From the NCBI GenBank assembly GCA_014905825.1, contig JACGCN010000014.1, forward strand, positions 62,001 through 126,000: a stretch of 64,000 nucleotides of DNA, in the 5' to 3' direction. Position 1 is the first letter of the stretch, and each line of letters opens with the position of its first letter. Shown here in pieces: positions 34,376-45,807 of this stretch. The DNA is from Lyophyllum atratum (lineage: Eukaryota > Basidiomycota > Agaricomycetes > Agaricales > Lyophyllaceae). Below the pieces are notes generated by a model, which was not told the DNA's origin, did no database searches, and worked only from the letters and a program-made list of their open reading frames with translations. Made by a program: the position numbers and the translations under genes.

Positions 34376-35503
34376 CTAGCTTCCCTGATAACAAACTTCC
34401 ATCTTGCCGCGAACCTCCAGCATCATCCTTTCATAAGCCTCTCGCCACCAACCCACCTCCTCTGCGAACAACCCACCGCGGCGCCCCGCAGCCTGATCCA
34501 TGAAATTCCGCAGCTCTTCCTCCATCAAAAGCTTTGGTTCGGAGGAATTCTCGTCCACGAATGGTTTGACGAGGGTATAGTGCACGATCCGTATCTCGTC
34601 CTTCATACCCTTCCACATAGCGGGACTTGTCTCCTTGATCGCGAGGTTGGCGTTGTACGCGTATGGGAGTCGGAGGACGGTGGCGGAGAAGAAGAGGTTT
34701 AGGAAGGACTGCTCTGCCTGTTCCAGGGGGTATTTGGCGATCTCTAGCTTTTCCTTCATTGTATCCAGCACTTCTGTCGAGGGCCGATACACGAAGACCC
34801 CCGCGTTAAAGTTGACCGTGAATCCGCGCTTGTCTCCATAGATATCTGGTACAGCTGCGAAGTTGAAGGGCAGGTCAAACAGCTCGTCGAAGTTCTTCAG
34901 TACGAGCGTGTCGGCGTCCAGGTAGACGGCTTGCTCAATACCGTGATTATCCAGGCCCCATATGTTCAACTTTGTATACTGGTCATAGAAACGGTGGAAG
35001 ATGCCCTTGCCATGGTGGGGCGGAGGAATGAAGGGAACGGCGATGGGCTCCCAGCCAACTGCCCGTGTCATGCAAAGCGCCTTTTCTGATATGCGTCCCG
35101 CGAGATGCGGCAGAAGGAGGCGGCCGGTGACGTTCGCCTTGCGTATGGAATGGCCCAGGACGGCTACGCCTATTGCGTACGAGTCGCTGTATAACGTCGA
35201 CACGATCGCGCGCTTATCATGTACTGCGGGGAGGTGTCCTGATACAAGAGGTGGGGGGTCACTTGCATCAAACTCTTAGTGAGAGGCAGCCGAAGTTATG
35301 ATTACTACTCACAGATACTGATAGTTTATCAACGGGCTGTAGGGCACCCATCCATGGAAGAGCCGCCCTACCCAAAACAACACACCACATGTTACGACCG
35401 CCGTGGCAGCGAGGCCCAGCCATCTAGGACCTCGGCCTCGCTGGTTCGGTTTCTGGCTCATCGGAACAGGCGAGTAGGCATAGCTTCGTAAGAAAGAGGC
35501 CAT
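34376..35503 (-). CDS. Glycosyltransferase family 8 (glycogenin-like), type II membrane protein
   Basis: Two exons (35503-35313, 35261-34376; 51-nt intron) encode 358 aa, or 344 aa from the Met at 35461. A basic head is followed by a membrane anchor 'WLGLAATAVVTCGVLFWVG', so a Golgi-type type II topology is expected. The catalytic domain opens 'AIVSTLYSDSYAIGVAVLGH', the GT8 start, and has the metal-binding DxD in 'QAVYLDADTLVLKNFDELF'. 'FNAGVFVYRPS' and 'EQSFLNLFF' are further GT8 landmarks, and 'RIVHYTLVKPF' holds the late HxxxxKPW-type site (F for W). Sugar donor and acceptor are not predictable. The intron acceptor at 35262 was chosen because it alone keeps the frame. Confidence 0.9.
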
Positions 35504-36302
35504 GGAAGGGACGTGAAGCGGAGAGATTGCAAGCCTTTTGATGTCTCGCTCTCCGAGACGTTATGAAGGGAAACTGGGTACCAACTTTCGTCACCATTCA
35601 TCAGTGAGTACCAGGGTCTGCTCGTCCTGATGGAGGTAAAGGGAACGCAGCAGGCTGCGGACCATGGTTTGGCGCCGCCGGTACGTAAGGCCTCGTTACA
35701 ATGTCTTCTGTCCAACGAAGGTTAGTCCAAGGATCAATGAAGAGTCAGTGATCAAGAAGTCTGATCGTATGAATGGCCAGGGCGGGGAGCACGAGGCTAC
35801 AAGCATGGGGTTGGTAAGGGTTGGTAGTTGGTTGTCGGGGTTCGAGTCCAGGATTTAGGGGAAGACGGATCGCAAAGGCTATCATATTGGACGCTGACTA
35901 AGCAGACACAAGTTGGGAGGCAAATAATTCGAGTGTAAGGAACGCAAGGCTGAGTCTGGGTAATACCAAGGTAATACAAGTACGGTGCACATCTTCATAA
36001 ACGGGCGGTATATGGCAACCATTCCAGAGACCAGACGCAAACTGGGGATCGAGGATCGAAAAGGCACGAAAGGTGGCCTTGGTGGGTGGTGCCAGTGGGT
36101 GGTGCCAGTGGCCTCGAAGCCACGTGGAAGAGACGAGACCAGGGAAAATATGACACCAGCCATACGTCGGTAAGCGGTCTCAAGAAGGGACGTGACGAGC
36201 TCGGTCGCCAAAGGACTCATGGATGCCAGACAGTATCCGGAGCGTCGAGTATGCGTCATGGTGGTTCGGAATGCAGCGTGCACAGAACAAAACCACGGGT
36301 CA
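35504..36302. other. Spacer between UPF3 3' end and GT8 start
   Basis: No gene supported. A tRNA B-box-like string (35839-35849) lacks the rest of a tRNA fold. Confidence 0.5.
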
Positions 36303-38002
36303 TCATCCTCCGCGAACTGGTGCGTCCTGATTTCCACCACCACGACCTCTCCCCCGTCCCCGCCTGCCGCCCCGCGCACCTCCCCCACCACCCGCGCCCC
36401 GATTCGACGGCACGCCCTCTTGGTGTGAGGCACCATTCAGAGGTGTAGCGGCCGCTGCAGCAGTCGATGGAGGCTGCAATATCACAGGAACCTTGGGAGG
36501 AGGCGCATTCGAGCCCGCAGGAGCTGCACCACCGCCGGCCTCTTTGGGATTCCTCGCCCGCCGAGGTGATGGGGGTGCAGGTTTGGCAGGAGCAGCCGGC
36601 GGGGGACCCGCAGGGACAGCACCTCCCTGCGCTTCCTTCTCACGTTCCCGCTCGCGGCGAGACTTGCGATCGCCTCCAGCACCAACCCCCGCCCCGCTCA
36701 GAGCAGCCTCGAACTGCCGGGATGCAAGACCAATGACGGGTCGTGCTCTGCGCGGGGGCACCGCAGGTGCGGCGCCGCCCGGCACAGGGGGTACAGGGCC
36801 TGGAGCCTGTGCTATGACGGGGGGAGCTGCTGGTGTCGTTGCAATGGGTGCGGGAGGAGGCTTAGGGCCACCTTGAGGAGGCTTGGCGTGTGCAGTTGGC
36901 TTGGCCCGGGGTGGCTTCGGCGATTTGGGGCCGGCATGCGATGGACCTGGCGCTGCTGCGGGAATCTTTACTGCGTTGGCAATTGCAGGAGGAGGCTTCT
37001 GAGCTGAAGGTGGGACGGATAGTGGAGCTTGTTTCTTCAATCCTTTCTTGCTACTGCTGGGGGTGGGCTCGGCCGGTTTCTGTGGCAGGGCTCCTTTCTT
37101 CTTGGGCTCCTCCTTGCGAGGGGAGGCAAGGATGGTGGCGTCCTTGTAGTGAGCGTGGTTACGGAGTATGGCTTCCTTGTCTTTGTGTGCAGATTTCTCC
37201 GCCTTGAGGGCTTCGAGCAGAGGGGTGGTCTTGGGTGGTGGGGCTGGCTGGCTGGCAGCGACTGTGTGATGGTTGACTTGAGAGTTGATACTTCGCTGGA
37301 ATTGATGGAACACATACCAAGAGTTTCAATGGATATAGGTTCAGCATTAGTCGTGGATTTCAGCGACTCGATGAAGGAAATGTAATCCTCGTCTGCAGAC
37401 AATATTGTCATGAGCAATGGAGACACTAGCTGGACTTGCACAGCACAATTTACCTTTCTCGATTGTTGCATTCCTCGCATCTACTTTCTTCTTATCCGAC
37501 GGGACCTTCTGATACGGAGCAAATTCCACGACGGCCTGGTATTCACTCCCTGGAGAGAGGGCATTATTCAATCCTCCGACGAAACACGATCACATAACCG
37601 CTCTTACCTGTCTTATCTCGGAACAAATGTCCGTCGTATTCTCTGCTGAACAGCGCTAGTTGTTCTTCATCCTTAAAAGCAATATATGCACGCGAGGGTA
37701 TGCTCTCCTTGTTCAACCTGCCCACCAACACCGTCACGAATCAGCCACAGCTGGCCTAACACTAACAACGCCTAGACGCACCGTTTCCTCAGTTTTCCAA
37801 GATAGTACGATTTCCACGTAACAGTATCCTCCGTAACCCAAGTACCCACACTTCCCCAGAAGACGTCTTCAGGCAGATTGGGCGGCAGTCTGCGCACGAC
37901 GGTCTTGAGACGCTCTGAGATAGGGGGTTGCTTCAGATTGCGCTCACGCTCCTTCTTCACTTTCATAGGCGTGGTCTTGACCGACGCCGTCATGGTCGAC
38001 AT
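36303..38002 (-). CDS. UPF3: UPF3, nonsense-mediated mRNA decay factor (Smg4/UPF3 domain)
   Basis: UPF3 links exon-junction complexes and UPF2 in nonsense-mediated decay. Five exons (38002-37782, 37717-37608, 37549-37454, 37392-37318, 37261-36303) encode 486 aa. The Smg4_UPF3 domain takes residues ~20-190: 'ERLKTVVRRLPPNLPEDVF', 'IPSRAYIAFKDEEQLALF', 'REYDGHLFRDKTG', 'YQAVVEFAPYQKVP' and 'DEDYISFIESL'. Then comes a charged 'TPLLEALKAEKSAHKDKEA' segment, a long Ala/Pro-rich region with 'DRKSRREREREKE', and an RGG-rich end ('RGGRRGRGRGRGGG'). The Gly/Arg tail suggests extra RNA binding; the yeast protein lacks it. Shares an upstream region with the SYF2 splicing factor. Confidence 0.93.
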
Positions 38003-38755
38003 TGTGGACAACGATCTGGAGAACGGTCCGAACGCTGATGAGCTCCAATGAGTCAGCTCAGTGTTCGGGCTTAACGGCGGCTATTAGAAGCGGAGCTTGA
38101 ACGTACCCTTTATAATCGACATAATTTTTTTCTTTCTGTCCATCCACCTGTCTTCGTGGTGTTCTTTTTTTTCGGTCTTCCTCGTTGTCGCAGAGCGCAT
38201 CCAGTGAGTTCGCCATTCATTTTATCACCCCCAAGTACTTTCCAACATGTGTGATGAACAAAAAGTCACATATCAAGCTCAACAGTCTTAGGGAGCGATC
38301 CCTCTGCTGACCCAACTTCTGCAATTCTGACCTTTTCACTTCCTTCTCATCCCTTCTCTGCGACCACGTACAAGACGCTAACCATCACCTTTTCCTTCAG
38401 GCTTTTTGTATTCTTTGATCCCAGTGGAATGTAGTATGGTTTTTGTCGTCGTACCGGTAACCTTATGTATCGGAATCCTCGTTGTACGGTCTTCAATGAA
38501 AAATGCACATTCACATATTTTCCGTATCTCCGAATTACAGACTTGTGAGCAACATGAAAAAAGAAGGGTCAGACGAATCCGAGGTCGTGGTGGCCATGAC
38601 CGCGGCGCGGTTGGGAAACAGAGTTGTTATTACCTAATCAGTCGATACTTGTACTCAACCGTCACTTGTCCTTTTCCTCACCATCTTCCTTCTTTGAGGC
38701 TTTTGTCCCGACTCGCAACCGCGTGCCCACTACCCAGACTCCCGCGAATTTAGCC
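38003..38755. other. Divergent spacer, UPF3 and SYF2
   Basis: Upstream region of two RNA-processing genes. T-rich tracts near 38128-38174, no gene seen. Confidence 0.5.
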
Positions 38756-40165
38756 ATGCCACCTACAAGAAGCTCCAAAGCCAAACGGACCAAGAAGGCT
38801 GCTCCGCAACCAGAACCTGAAGAAACAACTCCGGAGCAGGTACACGAGGAGCAAGCACAAGAGGAGCAGGAAGAACCTTCGGCGGTTGCGGCCATGGTCG
38901 AGGACGTCGCTGAAGCTGCTGCAGAGTTCGTGGAGAAGATGGACGGGATAGAGGAAGGGCAGAAAGGGGAAGGGGCAGAAAGTAGCGAAGGGGCAGAAAG
39001 TAGCGAACAGGGACAGACGAATGGAGAGGAGACGCTGGTAGAGGGGGACGAGACCGCACCCCGGGATACGATGGAGCAGCGAAAGGCCAAGATGGAGCAA
39101 CTGCGGAAGAAGATTGTGCGTATATCCGTCATTGTTGCTAGTTGCACCACTCACCTTCGGCGTTTCTATCATCCCTGTTTTTGCCATGTGTGGGACTCAG
39201 GCCGCGTCTTCCCGAGCCAACCGTGCCTCATTAATTGAGGAGAGCGCCAAAGCGAAAATCACGGCGCGTGACGCTGCGAGGCTAGAAAAGCAACGCAAGC
39301 TAGCGGAGACGCTGCGCGCAAAGGCTGATGCCGAAGAGAACGGCGAGGACGTGGACAGAGCGAAGAACTGGGAATGGACTATCGAGGAGAACGACAACTG
39401 GGAAAAGAAGTTGGCGCGGAAGGCACGCAGAGCAGACTTTGAGTTCCATGGTACGTCCCATTCCGTAGAATACATGGGCTCAGCGCTGTCTCTGGCTTTC
39501 GTTCCTTTTCGTTGGTCTCACTCGGTTACTGACTCATGTCTATCGCGCAGACGATGCACATGCTGCGAGGCGGCGGTATAAGAAGGACCTAGACCATATC
39601 AAGCCGGACATGGCGTCGTACAATAAGCAGAAGGAAATTGCTATGGGACTTGCTCCTGGTTCACTCGTGTCATTTGACCCGACAGCGGGACCGTCGCAGG
39701 TACGTCCAAGTGATTTGCTTGTAACACTGGTACATATCGCTGACGATTAAACTTCGATAGCTTGTTCCGACGAGCCAAGAGCAGCAACTCGCGGCTGCGA
39801 ATCTGTACCGAGACGCCAACACCCTCATTTATGGTGACAACAAGCCCTCAGAGGATGCCATTGACCGAGTGGTTGGCAAGATCAACCAAGAGTGCGTTTC
39901 ATGTTTTATTTGTTTCTGGAATCACTGGTACTGATAACATTTTTTTGCAGTATTGATAAGAAAGGCAAGTTCTCACGGAAGCGGCTCAACGAGGACGAAG
40001 GGGATATCACGTATATCAACGAGCACAATCGTGTGTTCAACAAAAAGGTACATTCGCTTGATTTGATACTGGAAGCTCCTCACACTTTCGTGATAGATTG
40101 CCCGATACTACGACAAATATACGGCCGAAATACGGGCGAGCTTCGAGCGCGGAACTGCCTTATAG
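38756..40165 (+). CDS. SYF2: SYF2 pre-mRNA splicing factor
   Basis: SYF2 is a component of the NineTeen/Prp19-associated complex that joins the activated spliceosome. Six exons (38756-39115, 39201-39450, 39551-39699, 39761-39891, 39951-40047, 40097-40165) encode 351 aa. The SYF2 domain fills the second half: 'NWEWTIEENDNWEKKL', 'HAARRRYKKDLDHIKPD', 'LYRDANTLIYGDNKPSEDAI', 'DRVVGKINQDIDKKGKFSRK', 'DITYINEHNRVFNKKI' and 'YYDKYTAEIRASFERGTAL' at the end. The first 100 residues are a Lys-rich then Glu/Ala/Gln-rich disordered head with a short repeated 'GAESSE' unit (about 38970-39010), longer than in yeast. Confidence 0.95.
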
Positions 40166-40388
40166 TACTGTTATCTGTATTTTTCTGACGAGTTGTACGA
40201 TACGCTAATGAGTCACTATTGCATCTTGGAGGAGCCAAGGAGGAGTCCATAGTTCCACATTTAGAACAATCGATCGTCATTATTGACGGAGCGGGATAAT
40301 CGCAAATGACATCATCGAGCTTGAGGGAACTTTTTAAACGCTAACGACGAGGGATAGACTTCAAATCTTCAATCTTGTATAAGTCAAC

Positions 40389-41746
40389 ATGCGCCTTCCA
40401 TTTACCAAACCATCGCCACCCGACGTCGACCCAGTGGACAACTCAGACTCCAGCTCCAGCAGCCGCTCGAACACCCACTCCCCAATTTCCGAGCAATCCA
40501 GTACCACGCCAGCTGATAAAGCTGACATTGCCAGCCTCGTCGCAAAGTACGGCTCATCTAGCGCCACAGCATGGCTCGAGTTCGACCGTTACAAAATATG
40601 GCGGCCCTCCAAGCCCATCCCGGAGTCCTCATTCCTCCCCGTTCAAGGGTACATGCGCCACGACCCTTACGTCTTTGCCTGGGGTAATCCTCTCGTGTCC
40701 GACTCCCCCGCGCTGCAACCGACTGCACAGGCGTTCCAGTCGTGGGCTGACGTCCGGAAACTCCACGTAGTATGGGCGTGTGTGGACCAAGAGTTTGAAC
40801 ACGTTCTCGCAGGGCCGCCGTTCAACTGGAGCGTCATCGAGTGTATATACGAGGAGACACTCGACCCCGCCCACGTCATTGAGCTGACCGGTCCTGAGGC
40901 GGTCGGTCAACAGAATGGCGCGTCTGTCGTGAAAGACCTGAAGAAGAATCTGAGACGGGCGGAGAAGGAGGACGTGCATGTCGCGGAAGTAAAGGAAACT
41001 GAGTGGTCCGACGAGAATAAACGGGATGTTGAACGGGGTATAACTGCCTGGAAGAACTCGAGACCAGGCATACAAATTGCGTCGGTAAGTCCTCATTGTC
41101 TTGCGCCACTCCACCCCAACTTAGTCTCTCTTTCAGACGTCCTTAGAACCCTGGATCGATATTGAGCACCGCCGTTACTGGGTTGCACGTAAAGATGGCA
41201 AGGTCAGCATGTTTTGCGATCAGTCGTACAGCGATTTGACTTGGACTTCACAGACGGTCGGGTTACTCATCCTCACCCCTATCCACGGGCACAACTGGCA
41301 AATAAAGAACGCCATATCCTTCCCAGACGCGCCACGCGGCACCTCCGAAGCGCTAATATACACTGCCCTCTCAGATCTATACCATGAAACCCATCCAGAT
41401 GATAAAACATCCTCGCCACAGGAAGACGAAGTCGACCACCCACGTGTGACCCTGTCTTTCGGGATCACGGCCTCTGACGAGATGAAGCCTGTGGAAAACC
41501 TGGCTGGGTGGAAGGTAACTCTCCTGTCTTCCATTTATGGCCAGGTTACGCGTGCAACGGGGCTGCTGAAGAGAGGAAACTTCCGGGTATGTGGTTTTTT
41601 TTCGTGCGGCGTTCTGGTATTTTCTGAACTCAGCCTTCTTGCAGAGGAAATTCGACTCGGAGCGCCAGCCGATGTATGTGTGCTACCCGCAGGATGGGTT
41701 TGGTCTCGATGGCGTCAATACGATGCTTAAGCTGCTAAGAAAATAG
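40389..41746 (+). CDS. Stand-alone DUF2156 (lysyltransferase carboxyl-domain-like) protein
   Basis: Four exons (40389-41084, 41137-41202, 41254-41586, 41645-41746) encode 398 aa. After a Ser-rich head, two GNAT-like halves follow: 'AWLEFDRYKIWRPS', 'GYMRHDPYVFAWGNPL', 'FNWSVIECIYEETLDP', 'KDLKKNLRRAEKEDVHVAEV' and later 'HRRYWVARKDGKTVGLLILT', 'KNAISFPDAPRGTSEALIY', 'GNFRRKFDSERQPMYVCYP'. This matches the domain (DUF2156) that transfers aminoacyl groups from tRNA to lipids in bacterial MprF, and to ergosterol in fungal ErdS/ErgS. Here there is no aspartyl-tRNA synthetase or membrane domain, like the separate transferases described in fungi. Enzyme activity is inferred. Confidence 0.78.
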
Positions 41747-42269
41747 GCTTGCAGCTCCACGGGTGGGCCCAGGATCTTTCGCTGCCTTCGCTCGTCGCAT
41801 TCCTGCCATCACCCTACCTTTCTAGTCTACTTGTAGGTGCCATCTAGAGTATAACTTTCTGTAAACTACATCTGGAACGCTTATGAGCCATGACCCATCA
41901 TTCTATTGTGCACTATATAGCTCAATAGTCGTATTCGAAGGTGCATGCTGTATACCATCAACGCCTCGAAGAGGAATCTTGCGGAAATGCCCGTGAACCC
42001 CCTCAAAAGTTCAAACGTTCACCAGCGGTGTTGATAATCTCACCGATTTTTGCTCCGGTGAACTGAGCTCGTGAACTGAACTCAGAATTGAGCGCTGAGC
42101 ACCCCTATGGTGAGGCAGAGGGAAGGGCATCGAGGAAAGGAATGTGGCGTCGGGCGATGACTCGTGGTATGGCGCAGCGGCCCGTCGAAGGCGTGCCTGT
42201 TCGAGACTTCAAGTAGCCAAAAGTTCAGATCAATCAATCATATATCTCCTTGATTCCCCCCACTAACAC
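41747..42269. other. Intergenic, start of duplicated block
   Basis: From about 41841 rightward this sequence recurs at 43599-43906, showing that the promoter side was duplicated together with the F-box-like gene. Confidence 0.6.
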
Positions 42270-43533
42270 ATGTCGCACCTTCCCCAGGAAATCGTGAATA
42301 GCATCATCGAGGAGCTTGCGAAGGATGACTGGGATAGAGCTTGGCTCAAAGCATGCAGCCTCGTGTCGTTATCCTTTTGCAGCGCCGCGCAGAAACATAT
42401 ATTTCGACAAATCGAGATCAACCTATCGCTCGCAGCCGAAGCTTACGTTAAACGCCTACACGAAATCCTAACATCTTCACCTCACATTGTGTCGTACGTG
42501 GAGAGTCTTATCCTTCAAGTGGACCCAAACTCGCCCAACATCTCAAGCATCCCAAGCACTTTACGACAACTACCTCGGTTGCATCGCCTACGTGTCGTGC
42601 TCGGAGTCATAATTTTTCCAGATGGGCAATGGACATGGGATTGGGCGTCTCTTCCAGACGAGCTGAGGCGTGGTATATTGTCCTTGCTACAAATTCCGAC
42701 ACTCAGAGAACTCTCTCTCAGGCAAATCCGAGGCTTCCCGATAAATGGACTGCGGCATTGTCCCCAGCTGAAGTCACTTAGATTGAGAGCCCTTTCCAAC
42801 TCTCCTGTGGAGTGGAGCACTATCCCAATTCCTGCACCATCATCCCCCTCGACACAGTTACGCCCTGGGTATCTTGACTCTCTCAAAGTATGCGACAGGG
42901 GAACTTCCAAACATATTCTAAACGCTCTTCGCGACCCGTCCTCATCCTTGTCCTTATCAAAGCTTCGATCCTATCACGATTCGATCTTGGAGTATCAGAG
43001 CCACGCGGCGCTGTCTCACTCTCAGGAAATCCTCAAGATGTGTGCATCATCACTGGAACTCCTTTACTTTGAACTCCAGAGTATGCATATGTGTTAGTCA
43101 CTCGTTTTGTCTTGTACCAAGCCGGGTTGTACTGAAAATACATCTTCTAGCTATTATCCCGTCCTTGGACCTGCACGATCTCAGCAACCTAAAACATCTC
43201 CGACTTTCGGCGGCCAGCATGGATCAGCTCTTATCTATCTGCTGCACGTTGAATTCGATTCCAGCTACCAATTCTCTCGCAGAAGTTATCGTTAGCATCA
43301 TTCGTGACACCGAATACGCATCGCTCCTTCCGACGAGGGGTGAGTGGCATCAAATTGATGACTTGCTGACAAGAGAGGGGATGGTACACCTGCGTCGTGT
43401 GGTCATTTGTCTCTTTGATTGTGCCATGGGTGACCGCTCAGTAATAGCCTTCTTCACGGAAAGCATGCCAAAACTTCGGTCTTGTGGTTATCTCTCTTTG
43501 GATTTCGGAGATGGAGAGTTTCCTCTAGAGTAG
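42270..43533 (+). CDS. F-box-like protein, tandem copy A
   Basis: Two exons (42270-43080, 43151-43533; 70-nt intron) encode 397 aa. The head 'MSHLPQEIVNSIIEELAKDD' with 'CSLVSLSFCSAAQKHIF' is an F-box-like Skp1-binding fold. The rest has the irregular leucine-rich pattern seen in the large F-box/LRR families of agaricomycetes ('LRQLPRLHRLRVVLG', 'IPTLRELSLRQIRGFPI', 'HCPQLKSLRLRAL'). Role inferred: substrate adaptor of an SCF ubiquitin ligase. Its neighbour at 43907 is a diverged copy with the same intron position and an identical exon-1 length (811 nt). Confidence 0.85.
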
Positions 43534-43906
43534 TCACATAGACATCGATTCGCGTGTTTCTCTCGATGATGCGTTCAGAGGTTTGTCCTCGATGGTGTTA
43601 TCTAGAGTATAGATATCTGTAGAACTATATCTGGAACGCTTATGGGCCATGATCAATCCTTTCTATTGTACACTATCTAGCTCAGATATTTGAAGGTGTA
43701 CGCTATATACCATCAACACATTACGAGGAAGAGGAATCTGCCATGAGCCCGGGACGGGATATAGTGCGAAGACGAACATGTGCCTGAAGGAAGCAGGTAT
43801 GGCGCAGCGGCCCGCCGAAGTTGTGCCCATTCAAGTCACTCACCGGACATCAAAGATCAGATTGGCAATCGATCATAGTAAATCTCTTCGATTCTCCCCA
43901 CCACGC
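43534..43906. other. Spacer between tandem copies
   Basis: 3' side of copy A and upstream side of copy B; duplicated counterpart of 41841-42269. No other feature. Confidence 0.6.
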
Positions 43907-45168
43907 ATGTCGCACCTTCCTCAGGAAATCGTGGATAGCATCATCGAGGAGGTGGCGAAGGATCCCTGGTGTCGTCGAGCTTGGCTCAGAGCATGCTGTG
44001 CCGTGTCATCATCCTTTTGCAGCGCCGCACAGAAACATGTATTTCGAGAACTCGAGATCGATCTATCGCTAAGGGCCGAAACTTACCTTAAACGCCTACA
44101 CGAAATCCTAACGTCTTCACCTCACCTTGCGTTGTACGTGGAGATTCTGCACCTCGAACTGAACCCGATCCTGCCCAACATCCCCAGCATCCCAAGCGCT
44201 TTGCGACAACTACCTCGCTTACGTCGTCTACGTGTCATGGTCGGGTTTATAAATTTCACGTATCGCGAACTTACTACATGGAACTGGGCGTCTCTTTCAG
44301 ATGAGCTGAGGAGCAATATATTGTCCTTGGTACAAGTTCCGACACTTAGAGAAGTCTCTCTCAAGCATATCCGAGGCTTCCCGATAAATGGGCTGCGGCA
44401 CTGTCCCCAGCTGGAGTCACTTGAATTGGAAGCCCTCCACAAGCCTCATACGGAGTGGAGCACTATCCCAATTCCTGCACCATCAGCCCCTTCAACACAG
44501 TTACGCTGTGGGTATCTCGACTCCCTCAAAGTATGCGGAAGCGACACTGCCAAACGTATTCTAAACGCTCTCCGCGACCCGGCCTCTTCCTTGTCCTTAT
44601 CAAAGCTTCGATCCTATGACCACTCGAAGGCAAGTGCCGACGTCGAGCTGTCTCACTGTCAAGAAATCTTCACCATGTGTGCATCATCGCTGGAACTCCT
44701 TAACTTCGGCCTGCAGGGTATTATGCGTTAGTCACTCGTTCGGTTTTGAGAGACCAAGACGGATCGTACTCAGACACTTACCTTCTAGCCAACCTTCAGC
44801 CCTTAGACCTGCATAATCTCAGCAACCTGAAATATCTCCAACTTTCAGGGGACACAATGGATCACCTTCCATTCATCCGTGGTACATTGAATTTGATCCC
44901 AGCTACCAATTCTCTCGCAGAAGTTATCGTTAGCTTGATTCAAAAAGTCGATTACGCAAAGCTCCCTTTGACGAGGGATGAGTGGCATCAATTTGATGGT
45001 TTGCTGACAAGAGAGATGGTACACCTGCGTCGTGTGGTCCTTCGTCTCTGTCTTACCAGGAGAAACCGTTCATCAGTTACAGCCTTTTTCAAGGAAAGCA
45101 TGCCAAAACTTTGGTCTTGTGGTTATCTGTTTCTGGATCTCGGAGATGGAGACTTTCTTCTAGAGTAG
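43907..45168 (+). CDS. F-box-like protein, tandem copy B
   Basis: Two exons (43907-44717, 44789-45168; 71-nt intron) encode 396 aa. Layout is the same as copy A: F-box-like head 'MSHLPQEIVDSIIEEVAKDP', Leu-rich body, carboxyl 'MVHLRRVVLRLCLTRRNRSS'. An upstream in-frame Met at 43778 exists, but the start at 43907 is the one shared with copy A. Many changes between the copies are conservative and both frames are fully open, so both look functional. Ligand-recognition divergence is plausible but not shown. Confidence 0.85.
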
Positions 45169-45807
45169 TTACATAGACATCGACTTGCGTGTTTCTTTTG
45201 ATGATGTGTCAGTACTAGCAGTTTGTCCTCGACTTCATGATGGTGTAAATTTCGGATTGTGGACGGAATACTTGTACTTACTGTAGTGCGCACCTCAAGT
45301 CCTCGGAGTGATAAATTTGTATGAGATGCTTTATTTCAGACTCATGGACTATGGAGTCAAGGGCAAGCGTTGACAAGATACGCCACCATATGCCGAGGGT
45401 CCGAGACTTGTTTCGCTCAGGATCCAGCCCTAACAAGAACAAGCAGCACAAAGCATTCGGCAAATTTCCCGATCTTCCGATGTTCAGTGCACGGCAATAT
45501 GACATGCGTCATTCGATGGTCAAGATAATATTAATGGCAACTCAATTACATGCCTGATAATAGTACGCAGCTACAACATCCTTCTTAAGTGCCGGATTGC
45601 CATTCATTTGCAATTTTGGATACACCACAGTTGTACTCCACTTACAGGCAAATCCTCATTTTCCTTGCACCACCACTCCGCGCCACGGTGGTGCGCATAG
45701 TAGCCATGTCCGCCATCTATAGAGCCACCGAAGTGACATCAGACATGCTTTGCTGGAATACTAAAGCCCCACGTAGGGACCCCACACCCCCCCTGGATAT
45801 CACAGAT
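45169..45807. other. Spacer, end of duplicated block and hydrolase upstream region
   Basis: The first ~80 bases belong to the duplicated block. The rest has no recognised gene; an in-frame upstream extension of the hydrolase ORF (from 45589) looks non-coding. Confidence 0.5.

Larger units (their letters stand above)
41841..45250 (+). repeat. Tandem segmental duplication, two ~1.7-kb units
   Basis: Unit 1 runs from about 41841 to 43598 and unit 2 from about 43599 to 45250. Matching landmarks: 'tctagagtata' then 'ctggaacgcttat' and 'ataccatcaac' upstream; 'gtatggcgcagcggcccg' at 42167 and 43798; the whole gene; and 'ctctagagtag' then 'acatagacatcga' after the stop. Units differ by substitutions and small indels throughout, including in the upstream part, where unit 2 is ~120 bp shorter. 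Confidence 0.9.

Noticed and set aside
35839..35849. tRNA B-box GGTTCGAGTCC on the plus strand
   Set aside because: No matching acceptor stem or A-box at the right distance. A chance match or distant tRNA-derived remnant.
36493..37385. Plus-strand ORFs opposite UPF3
   Set aside because: They are antisense shadows of the low-complexity Pro/Ala/Gly coding region.
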